The translations under genes and the position numbers were made by a program. The notes beneath the pieces were generated by a model. It saw nothing but the letters and a program-made list of their open reading frames with translations, was not told the DNA's origin and ran no database searches. Positions 17,659 to 27,300 of a stretch of 38,285 nt of DNA are shown here, piece by piece; the stretch's first letter is position 1, and every line of letters begins with the position of its first letter. The stretch covers positions 1 to 38,285 of the forward strand of contig CAKUWM010000004.1 in NCBI GenBank assembly GCA_934699305.1, in the 5' to 3' direction. Source of the stretch: an uncultured Saprospiraceae bacterium. GTDB lineage: Bacteria > Bacteroidota > Bacteroidia > Chitinophagales > Saprospiraceae.

Positions 17659-17666
17659 CTAAGATA
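17659..17666 (-). promoter_or_regulatory. Possible -7 promoter element of the citrate synthase operon
   Basis: The minus strand reads TATCTTAGC, one base off the TAnnTTTG consensus, about 78 bases upstream of the ATG at 17581. No clear -33 partner is seen. Confidence 0.35.
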
Positions 17667-18073
17667 CAATTTTTGTATAATTCTACACTTGAATCCATGC
17701 TAAGAAGTGAAAATTGATTCCTTTTGGGTCTTTTTTTAGCTTATTATACCCTATCTGTTTCTTTGACAAAGCACATTTACTACATATATATTGCTACCAT
17801 AGATTACCATATAATTGGATATAATAATCCCTTATTCAGTATTTTCAAATATTGAAACGACTCCTAAATCGAGACATCTGCCATATCACTAATCTTTGGT
17901 TTTTCAAACCTCAATAGCTGAATTACACCTAACTGTACCACAAAGTGTTGAACATTAATAGTATGCAATTTTTGCCTATTGACACTATTTGTTAGTAATC
18001 CCGACTTTTCGGAAATACTAAAAAATGTTGGACTGATTTATAAATCAATTTGGTATAATATATGTGTTTTAAA
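17667..18073. other. AT-rich non-coding gap with a 14-bp palindrome
   Basis: No gene is supported between the citrate synthase promoter region and the NAD(P)-binding gene. A perfect 14-bp palindrome TGATTTATAAATCA lies at 18034-18047 and a small CCGA-N4-TCGG hairpin at 18001-18012. Both lie just downstream of the NAD(P)-binding gene, and neither has the shape of a good terminator. Confidence 0.3.
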
Positions 18074-18721
18074 TCATCCCTTTTGCCTTGCAAGCTCGTG
18101 TATCTCAGGCGTTAGAATCCGTTTCCTCTTGTCTTTCCGGGTCATCGCACAGACAATCATGGCGTGTGCCAGGTCTGCAACGTGGGTAGCCCGATAGTTT
18201 TTAAAAAGGCCGAGTTTCGCAATGCCATTTGTCAGTCGAACAAAGAGTTTTTCATATTTTCGGTCAGTATCCGGCCTGTCCAGCATACCGGGCTGAAAAA
18301 TGTATGTATGCTCAAAGTCTAATTGAATGACTGCCTCTTCCAGCTTACCCTTCATGCTTGAATAAAAAATGGCAGAATTTTTGTTGGAACCATAGGCGGA
18401 GACCAACACAAACGTCGGTATCCGGCCCTTTGAGGCGAGTTGTGCAAAAGAATATTGGTAATCATAGTCCACCTTCCATTGCTTTTCTTTTGAACCTGCC
18501 GCCTCCAGCGTCGTTCCAAGACATGAAAACGCAATATCTCCTTGTATATCTAACTCCCCTTGTCGGTCAAAATCCACTATAATCTGGTTTAGCTTTGGAT
18601 GGGAATCAAAGAACGGGCGTCTCAGCAAGGCAGTTACCATTGTAACCTTTTCTGATGCCAACAATTCACGGATTAAATAACGCCCGGTAGCGCCGGATCC
18701 ACCTATAACTACGACCTTCAT
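18074..18721 (-). CDS. Atypical SDR / NAD(P)H-binding protein (TIP30-like)
   Basis: The 215-residue protein has an N-terminal Rossmann motif GGSGATG at residues 7-13 after a short strand, and VSAYGSNKNSAIFYSSMKG in the middle. That middle part carries the Ser, the Tyr and the Y-x-x-x-K pair of the atypical short-chain dehydrogenases. A late block with FQPGMLDRP and THVADLAHAM matches the HTATIP2/TIP30-like and NAD-dependent epimerase-like families. Length is typical for this compact group. Substrate is unknown. It is a single gene between two non-coding gaps. On the minus strand AAACTTTG at 18775-18768 is one base off the -7 consensus and lies 47 bases upstream of the start. Confidence 0.8.
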   Translation of the reverse strand: MKVVVIGGSGATGRYLIRELLASEKVTMVTALLRRPFFDSHPKLNQIIVDFDRQGELDIQGDIAFSCLGTTLEAAGSKEKQWKVDYDYQYSFAQLASKGRIPTFVLVSAYGSNKNSAIFYSSMKGKLEEAVIQLDFEHTYIFQPGMLDRPDTDRKYEKLFVRLTNGIAKLGLFKNYRATHVADLAHAMIVCAMTRKDKRKRILTPEIHELARQKG

Positions 18722-19030
18722 TGGAATTTTTTATGCAATATATGAAAATTGAGTTCAATTACCGAAGCAAAGTTTTTGAAAAACCTTTTAGTGCTGATTA
18801 TGAGTGATTATTCGATTCCACTTTTTTCTATCGCGGAATTATGGTTAATTGAAAGAATAACACGTTGAAAAACAAGACATCATTATTTGTTCTCCCGCAT
18901 TATAGTGAATTAGAGGGGTAAATAATGCCGTCATTAGGGAAATTCGTTTTACACACATACAATACAAATATTCCGACATATTCATTTTTTTATCTTTATT
19001 TGTAATTCATATTCTAAAAAACAGCAACCG
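18722..19030. other. Divergent intergenic region between the NAD(P)-binding gene and the permease
   Basis: AT-rich and without an open frame that I would call. It must hold both promoters. AAACTTTG (18775-18768, minus) is a possible -7 element for the leftward gene. On the plus side only TTTATTTG-like sequence near 18995-19002 approaches the consensus, about 30 bases before the permease start. No riboswitch-like fold was recognised. Confidence 0.3.
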
Positions 19031-20410
19031 ATGGGTATAAAAGGTAAATTGACGATACTGAGCTTTATGCAATTTTTTGTGTGGGGCGCATGGCTTATTA
19101 CTATGGCCAACTTTTGGTTTGGTACGAAGCGATGGGATGGCACAGAGTTTGGCGCCGTCTTTGGCACCATGGGTATAGCCTCCATCTTTATGCCCACTAT
19201 AGCAGGTATCATTGCCGACCGCTGGATAAATGCCGAACGGCTTTATGCCTTTATGCACATTATGTATGGAGGTGTACTGTTTTTACTCCCCAACACCAAC
19301 GACCCTTCGTCATTTTTTTACATTATGTTGTTGGCCATGTGTTTTTACATGCCTACCATAGCCTTGTGTAATTCAATTTCCTACAATATCCTAAAGTCCA
19401 ACAATTACGACGTAGTCAAGGACTTTCCACCCATCCGGGTATGGGGAACGGTAGGCTTCATCGTGGCAATGTGGGCGACCAACCTCGGCGGATTTAAGGC
19501 ATCGGCAGGTCAGTTTTATATCGCCGGCGCAGCGGCCATTCTCCTCGGCATCTATTCCTTGACATTGCCTAAGTGCCCGCCACAGCGACTTATTGATAAA
19601 GACGCTCCCTTGTCTCATCAGCTGGGACTCAATGCCTTTAAGCTTTTTGCAGACTATCGTCTTGCGTTATTCTTCATCTTTTCGATGTTATTGGGTGCCG
19701 CACTACAATTGACCAATGCTTATGGCGATGTGTTTTTAGACGAATTCAAATACTTTCCGCAATATGCCGAATCCATCGTGGTGAGATATTCAACCATCAT
19801 CATGTCGATATCGCAGGTGTCAGAGACATTATTTATCCTGGCGATACCCTTTTTTCTGAAGCGCTTTGGAATAAAGCAGGTCATGCTTTTAAGTATGGTT
19901 GCATGGGTATTTCGGTTTGGATTATTCGCATTCGGTAATCCGGAGGGAGGATTGTGGATGATTATCTTATCCTGTATCGTATATGGCATGGCCTTTGATT
20001 TTTTCAATATTTCAGGGTCATTATTTGTTGAAACGACGTCCGATTCAAAAATTAGATCCTCGTCCCAAGGGTTGTTTATGATGATGACCAATGGTTTTGG
20101 GGCCATATTGGGAAGCCTCATTGCCGGATGGTCTATCGACAAGCTTTTTACAAAAGAATATAGCGACGCCGCTATTATGGCCGCTAACTTTAATACAACT
20201 ACCGACAATCCTACCTTTCTGAAGACGCTCAGTGAATCCTTTGGTGTTACCATCCAGAATGGTCTGTTGTCCGGACCGGTCATGATAAAAGATTGGCACG
20301 CTATATGGATTGCATTTGCCATTTATGCATTGGTTGTAGCCGTTTTATTTGCCATTTTGTTTAAAGAGGACAAGAGAGCTAAGGTCGATATCAGTCAGAT
20401 AAATCACTAA
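19031..20410 (+). CDS. nupG: Nucleoside:H+ symporter, NupG family MFS permease
   Basis: The 459-residue transporter has twelve hydrophobic segments and would import nucleosides with protons across the inner membrane. The N-terminus (LTILSFMQFFVWGAWLIT) and several internal blocks (GIASIFMPTIAGIIADRW, DFPPIRVWGTVGFI) match the E. coli NupG/XapB pattern closely, and Phe-Pro-Pro-Ile-Arg in the fifth block is a family hallmark. The central loop after helix 6 (PKCPPQRLIDKDAP) is short and polar as expected. It is longer than NupG (418 residues), mainly through an added stretch near residues 370-410 (TKEYSDAAIMAANF...) between two late helices. It precedes ruvA by 102 bases and ruvA has its own promoter, so they are probably separate units. 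Exact nucleoside range is unknown. Confidence 0.87.
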   Translation: MGIKGKLTILSFMQFFVWGAWLITMANFWFGTKRWDGTEFGAVFGTMGIASIFMPTIAGIIADRWINAERLYAFMHIMYGGVLFLLPNTNDPSSFFYIMLLAMCFYMPTIALCNSISYNILKSNNYDVVKDFPPIRVWGTVGFIVAMWATNLGGFKASAGQFYIAGAAAILLGIYSLTLPKCPPQRLIDKDAPLSHQLGLNAFKLFADYRLALFFIFSMLLGAALQLTNAYGDVFLDEFKYFPQYAESIVVRYSTIIMSISQVSETLFILAIPFFLKRFGIKQVMLLSMVAWVFRFGLFAFGNPEGGLWMIILSCIVYGMAFDFFNISGSLFVETTSDSKIRSSSQGLFMMMTNGFGAILGSLIAGWSIDKLFTKEYSDAAIMAANFNTTTDNPTFLKTLSESFGVTIQNGLLSGPVMIKDWHAIWIAFAIYALVVAVLFAILFKEDKRAKVDISQINH

Positions 20411-20479
20411 ATTGACTAACATTTAAAGCTTTGTGTATGAATAACAAAGAATAAAATCTATTCGGTTGTTTTTTTTAAT

Positions 20480-20487
20480 TACCTTTG
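20480..20487 (+). promoter_or_regulatory. -7 promoter element of ruvA
   Basis: TACCTTTG followed by CGCC matches the Bacteroidota -7 region well. Transcription would begin about 20 bases before the ATG at 20513. An AAGGTGA sequence at 20501-20507 could act as a ribosome-binding site. Confidence 0.6.
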
Positions 20488-20512
20488 CGCCCTGAAAATA
20501 AGGTGAATTACA

Positions 20513-21109
20513 ATGATTGCTTATATCGATGGTAAAATAACCGCTCTGACACCGACGTATGTATTGATAGAAACTGCCGGAATAGGCTATCATGTAAATA
20601 TCAGTCTCAATACGTATGCCGCACTGGATGGAAAAGATCGCGTTAAGTTATTGACCACACTTCTGATTAAGGAAGATGCACATACTTTGTACGGCTTTGC
20701 TACTGAGGAAGAAAGAAGTTTGTTCCAGATGCTCATTACCGTCAATGGAGTAGGTGCAGGCACTGCTCGACTTGTGCTATCGTCAATGCCGGCAAGAGAC
20801 ATCAGTCAAGCCATAGCTCAAGAAAACGAACGTTTGTTTGTTTTAATGAAGGGTATAGGTCCCAAGACTGCCAAGAGAATCATCATTGATTTGAAAGATA
20901 AGGTGACTAAAATGGGCGATATTCCTTCTTCTTCGTTCCCTTCTATCAGCAACCATTCGGTGAGAGATGAAGCGGGATCGGCTTTACTTGCTTTAGGTTT
21001 TCAAAAAAATGCCGTCGATAAAGTGCTCAATTCTCTGACACGAGATAGTCAGGAATATACGCTGGAACAAATGGTAAAAGCCGCTCTAAAACAGTTATCC
21101 GGCGGATAA
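20513..21109 (+). CDS. ruvA: Holliday junction branch-migration protein RuvA
   Basis: The 198-residue protein binds four-way DNA junctions as a tetramer and loads the RuvB motor. Domain I (1-65) is the OB fold beginning MIAYIDGKI, with the LYGFATEEERSLF block closing it. Domain II (66-140) holds two helix-hairpin-helix motifs, LITVNGVGAGTARLVLSSM and LMKGIGPKTAKRIIIDLKDK. Domain III (150-198, SALLALGFQKNAVDKVL) is the RuvB contact. Length and order are complete. The start at 20513 follows an AAGGTGA ribosome-binding-site-like sequence and a good -7 promoter. sprA lies 217 bases downstream on the same strand, a pairing common in Bacteroidota. Confidence 0.97.
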   Translation: MIAYIDGKITALTPTYVLIETAGIGYHVNISLNTYAALDGKDRVKLLTTLLIKEDAHTLYGFATEEERSLFQMLITVNGVGAGTARLVLSSMPARDISQAIAQENERLFVLMKGIGPKTAKRIIIDLKDKVTKMGDIPSSSFPSISNHSVRDEAGSALLALGFQKNAVDKVLNSLTRDSQEYTLEQMVKAALKQLSGG

Positions 21110-21326
21110 AAATGACTATTTCGCTTGCCGGAAGTGTTAAATTTTTTTAAAACAAAAGAAATCGTTCACTTTTTCGTTTAGTGTAAAGCAATTTCAAATA
21201 AATGTCAATTATAAAATTAAGAATCAACCACAAAAGTTTAAAATATTGGAGATTACCGAATCTTACTATATTTTTACTCAATTATTTCTTCTATAACTCG
21301 CTTAATGTGCACGTTGACCGTTATAT

Positions 21327-24300
21327 ATGAATTTTAAAATCAACAAATTTAGTCCCCTGATTATCATTTCGATCGGTATCTATGCTTTGACCGCCGGCAA
21401 TCTGATTCCTTCAGAAACTAACTTTTATTCCCCTGCTGTTCCAAAAGCGGCATTAGATACCGTCATTCCGATAAAGTCGATTTATCCGATTGACACATCT
21501 GACCCCATCCGCCTTAAGGTGCCATCTGACATCCAGCAGGGCTATAATTATGATCCGGAGAGCAATTCGTATATCTTTTCCAACAAGCTGGGCAACGAAT
21601 ACATAGATGCACCCATGGGCATGACTTTCAGTGAATTTTTGAAAGAAAAAGCCAAAGAACAAGAATCTTCTTATTTCGCCAAATTAGCCGGTATTTCTGA
21701 CGGCAGTGGCTCCGGCAAAGCCAAAGACCCACTGGAAGGGTATAAAACAAGCACTTCTATTATCACCCGCTTGTTTGGTAGTGACGTCATCGACATCAAG
21801 CCCGCCGGAAGCGTTGATATCGACCTCGGCTTGTCTTCCAACCACACCTTTAACCCAACCGCCACCGAGCGCCAGCGGAAATACACCACCTTTGTCTTTC
21901 AACCCACGATCAACCTGAGTATCGCCGGTAAAGTAGGTGAAAAATTGAGCATCAACGCCAACTACAACACCCAATCAACGCTTGACTTCGACCAGTTTAT
22001 CAAAATAAAATTTGATGGCGGCAAAGGCAATGAAGACGATATCCTCAAAAATATCGAAGCCGGTAACGTGTCTCTTCCCCTTAGAAGCTCCCTAATCCAG
22101 GGAAGTCAGGCTCTCTTCGGTATCAAAGCCGACCTACAATTTGGTCACCTGAAAATAACCGGCTTGGTATCTCAACAAAAATCCGAAAGGAAAAACCTTC
22201 AACTACAGGGAGGTAGTCAACTACAGACATTCTCTGTACCTATAGACCATTATGATGAAAACAAACACTTCCTTCTCTCCCACTACAACCGCTCCGTGTT
22301 TAACTATGCCTTGAAAACTATGCCACAGATCAACTCCTTCTTCGATATAACCGATATCGAAGTATGGGTGACCAATGACAGACAAGAGACAGAAGACGTC
22401 CGCGATATCGTAGCTCTTGCTGACCTCGGTGAATGGAAAAACTTGACTACATACAATCCGCTTATCAATGATACCCTTACCGTTCAACATCCCGATTATA
22501 CCGGAAGGATAGAGCTTCCCAACAACGATGCTAATGGACTTTATAAGCACCTTGTCGCCGACGCAGCCAATACAAGACCGTTGAACAAAGTAGTGAGCAC
22601 TCTGGAATCCTCTCCACTCAACCTGACCCAGACAAAGGATTTTGAAAAAGTAAGGGCACGTAAGCTTAGGAAAGACATAGACTATACTTTCCACCCACAA
22701 CTGGGCTTTATTTCCGTCAATGTTGGCTTAAGGCCGGACCAGGTACTTGCGGTATCATATCGATATCGATACAACGATAAGATATATCAAGTGGGAGAAT
22801 TTTCACACGATGCTCCCGTTGACCCCAATGACCCCAATGTTTTATTTGTAAAATTACTAAAGGCAACGACGCAAAAAACAGAAGTTCCTCTATGGAATTT
22901 GATGATGAAAAACATCTATTCTGTCGGTGCATACCAAACCAATGCTCTGGACTTCAGATTGGACGTGTTTTATGAAGATCCCGGTTATGGACAAAAAAGA
23001 TTCCTTCCCGATACCGACCTGAAAGGACAGCCCCTTTTGCGTGTGTTTAATCTCGACAATCTAAATACAACGGGTGATCCACAGCCCGATGGCGTCTTTG
23101 ACTTTGTAGAAGGCGTGACTATTAATAGCCGCACCGGTCGTGTCATGTTCCCCGTTCTCGAACCCTTTGGTGCCGACCTTGCCAAGAAAATCAACAACCC
23201 CGTCCTTGCGGAACGATATACCTATCCCGACCTCTACACCAATACCATCACGAGGGCTCGTGAATATCCGGAGAAGAACAGATTTACGCTGAAAGGCTCC
23301 TATAAGTCCACTGTCTCGTCCGAGATTTCATTGGGTGCCTTCAATGTCCCACAGGGCTCCGTCCGCGTTACTGCCGGTGGAACATTACTCGTGGAAGGCC
23401 AGGACTATACCATCGACTACTCGGCTGGTAAGGTGACCATTATCAATGACGCCTATCTAACATCTGGCGTTCCGGTCAATGTTTCTTTTGAAGACAATGC
23501 GCTATTTAGCTTTCAGCAAAAGTCAATGATGGGTATCCGAGCAGACTATGCGCTCAACAAAAACCTCAACCTGGGAGCGACCTTTATGAGGCTCTCCGAA
23601 AGACCATATACCCAGAAAGTCAACGTAGGTGACGACCCATTGAACAATAAGATTTATGGTGTTGACCTTAACTTTACCAAAGACGCCGACTGGCTGACTC
23701 GCTTAGTGGATAAATTGCCTCTTATCCAAACCAAAGAGCCGTCTAAGGTAAACCTGACAACGGAAGTCGCCGTAATCCAGCCCGGTCACTCCAAGTACAT
23801 CAATAACCTCGCTGATGAAGGCGGTACGGCTTATATCGATGACTTCGAAGGGAGTACATCCAGCTTTGACCTGAGAACACCTACACAAGATTGGTTTATT
23901 TCTAGTGTGCCACAAAATGATAATGAAAACAACAACCCACTCTTCAAAGAGGCGACACTCTCTGACAACCTCGCATACGGCGCCAACAGAGCGCAGTTAA
24001 ACTGGTTTAGGGCAGAGGTAAACGCACTGAATAAAACCGACGTCAATGACCCTTATACCCGATTTATCAACATCACTGAAGTATTTAAGCGCCGAAACAA
24101 CGTAGTAGGTATCAACAATGGTCTATACACCTTTGACGTGGTATATAGCCCATCCGAGAGAGGCCCTTACAACTACGAGTTGCCGGAGGGCTATCCGGGC
24201 TTCTCAGCAGGATTGACTTCTGCCGGACAGCTCAGAGAACCACAAACAAGGTGGGCAGGCATACAAAGAGCCATCACCAATTCGGACTTTGAAGCACAAA

Positions 24301-27300
24301 ACTATGAATTCATCGAATTCTATATGCTCAGCCCCTTCCAGGCACGTCCCAATGGCGTACAGAATACATCAAGCGGTAAAATATACATCAACCTCGGAAA
24401 CGTATCGGAAGATGTCTTGAGAGACTCTCGTAACTTCTTTGAAAACGGTCTTCCCGGACCTAAAGACGAAAATCAAAAAGTCTTTACCTCCGCATGGGGT
24501 AAGGTGCCTGCAGTCAACCAGTTTATCAATGCATTTGACAATGACTTGGAGACCAGGGAAGCTCAAGATGTGGGCTTGGATGGTCTGAGTACGGCACAGG
24601 AAAAAGAACACTTCGCTGACTATCTCAAGATAATCAATGAATCCCCTTTGCTGAGTGCTGATGCCAAAGCTATGATAGAACGCGATCCGTCCAATGATGA
24701 TTTTGTCCATTTCAGACAATTTCCCGATGACGCTCCCATCCTTGAAAGATACCGTTACTTCAACGGACAAGAAGGCAACTCAAAGCCTACCGAATCCAAT
24801 GCAAGCGTCCAATCCGCATCAACCAACTATCCGGACAGGGAAGATATCAACAACGATAACTCCCTCAATGAGTCAGAAGCATACTATCAATATGAAATCC
24901 CCATAGAATACGACGGACAGGATGGAATCAAGCCCAATGCCTTTATTACAGACATTATTCAGGGTAATGGCAATGATAAATGGTATCGCTTTAAGGTGCC
25001 GATCAACCAACCTACTCAGACCATAGGTGGATTGTCCGACTTCCGTTCTATTCGCTTTATGAGGATGTATTTCACCGGCTTTGAACAGCAGACCATCATG
25101 CGTTTCGCACGTATGGACCTGGTGCGCAACCAATGGCGGAAATATACCCGTGGCATCACCGGAGCAATCGATGAACCAATCATCATTCAGCCACCTTTTT
25201 CTGATTTGAAATTTGACTTGAATGCTGTCAATTTTGAAGATAACTCCGCTAAAATTCCGATTAATTATGTCTTACCAAAAGGCCTTCGTCTGGAACGTGC
25301 CGTCGGCGCATATCAGGAGACCTTCCAAAACGAACAGTCGTTAGCCTTAAACTTCTGTAACCTTCCGGAAGATAGCCGTATCGGAATTTATAAAAACACA
25401 AGCTTAGACATGCGTCGTTATAAGCGCCTAAAGATGTTTGTCCATGCTGGCCCTATATCGGACGAAGCCGAGAAAATTCCGGACGGAGACTTAAGTGTTT
25501 TTATGCGAATAGGCTCTGATTATACCGACAACTATTATGAATATGAAATTCCGCTTAAGATGTCGGATCTGGACTATCTCAATTCAGTAAAAAATGACTT
25601 GTTGGTATATAGCGAAGGAGTATGGCTTGCTGACAATGCCTTTGACTTTCCACTACACCTATTTACTGATTTGAAAGAGGAACGAAATAAAGTGGATGGA
25701 GTAGGGACATATTATTCAAAAAATGACCCGGAAAAACCCAACAATACTGTCACCGTCAAGGGAAATCCCAACATGGGTTATATCAAAGGTGTTATGATAG
25801 GTATCCGTAATAAGCAAGGCGGTGTGCCACGGTGCGCCGAGATTTGGATTAATGAATTACGTATGACGGGATTTGATGAACGAGGCGGTATGGCAGCTAT
25901 TTCACGGCTCGACTTGCAATTGGCCGACTTGGGTACGGTGACTTTGTCAGGAGCATATTCATCACTCGGCTGGGGCGGTCTGGATCAGCGCGTCCAACAA
26001 AGGGCAATAGAATCTAATTATCAATATGATATTTCGACCAATCTTGAATTGGGTAAATTCATTCCGGGAAAGACAGGCATAAAAATACCGTTTTATTACC
26101 AATATACGACCAATGTGAAAACACCGGAATATGACCCGTATGACCTCGACATCAAGCTGAGGGACAAGCTGGACACTTACTCCGGTAGTGAAAGAGATAG
26201 CCTCCGTGAACAAGCCATAGAATATCAAAATATTACTTCGTATTCCTTTAATAATGTCCGCAAAGAAAGGACGAATAAGGCGGCAACACCTATGCCTTGG
26301 GATATCGAAAACTTTAGCTTTACCTATGGGCATTCCCGCACCAAGCGCACCGACCCGATCATAGCTCAAGACCAAACGGATCAATATAAAGGAGGATTTG
26401 ACTATAACTTTACGATGAGACCACTCTATGTGACTCCATTTGCGAAAGCGATTAAGAAAGATAAGTATCTCAAGTTTGTCACAGACTTTAATTTTAATCC
26501 GTTACCGAATACGTTCTCTTTCAATACACAACTGAACAGAATGTATAGCACCAAGCTGTATCGCTTTACCGATCCTTTCCAGAGCACCTGGCGCACCAGA
26601 AACTTTTTATGGGATAGGAATTATATGTTGTCTTGGGACATTACAAAGTCTCTCAAATTTGACTTTAATGCTACCAATACGGCCGTTATCGATGAGTTGA
26701 GTGACCGTTTTATAGATACCGGACTACCGGACCCTTCTTTTAATTCAAGAGTCAATAAAGCCGAAATATGGGACAATATCAAGGATCTTGGTAGAAACAA
26801 AAATTACAAGCATACTTTTAATATCAATTATAATGTGCCGTTTAAAAACCTGCCAATGTTGGAGTGGATTTCCATGAGAGCATTATATGGTGGTACTTAT
26901 ACCTGGAGTTCGGCTGCTAAAAACGTGGACACCCTCGGTAATGTAATTCAAAACACACAGATCAGACAACTCAATGCCGACTTAAGCTTCGACAGGTTGT
27001 ATTCCAAATCCAATTACTTGAAAAAGATTCAAAAACCGGGATCTGAAAAGAAGAAAGACGCGAAGACCAACCAAAAGACGAGCAGTAATGATAAAAAACC
27101 GGTCTCTGACGATAAATTATCGACCGTCCAGCAAGATTCCACAACTACTAAGTTGTCCAAAGCCGAAAAAGCTAAGCTAAAGAAAGAAAAGGAAAAAGAA
27201 AAACGCAAATTAGCCAGAGAAGAAAGGCGTAAAAACCGCGAACCAAGCCTCGCTGAAAGAATCCTTATACGGCCGCTCCTAAGTGTACGGAAAGCACGCC

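Noticed and set aside
20429..20449. CTTTGT/ACAAAG hairpin as terminator of the permease gene
   Set aside because: Only six weak pairs with a nine-base loop and no adjoining T-run.
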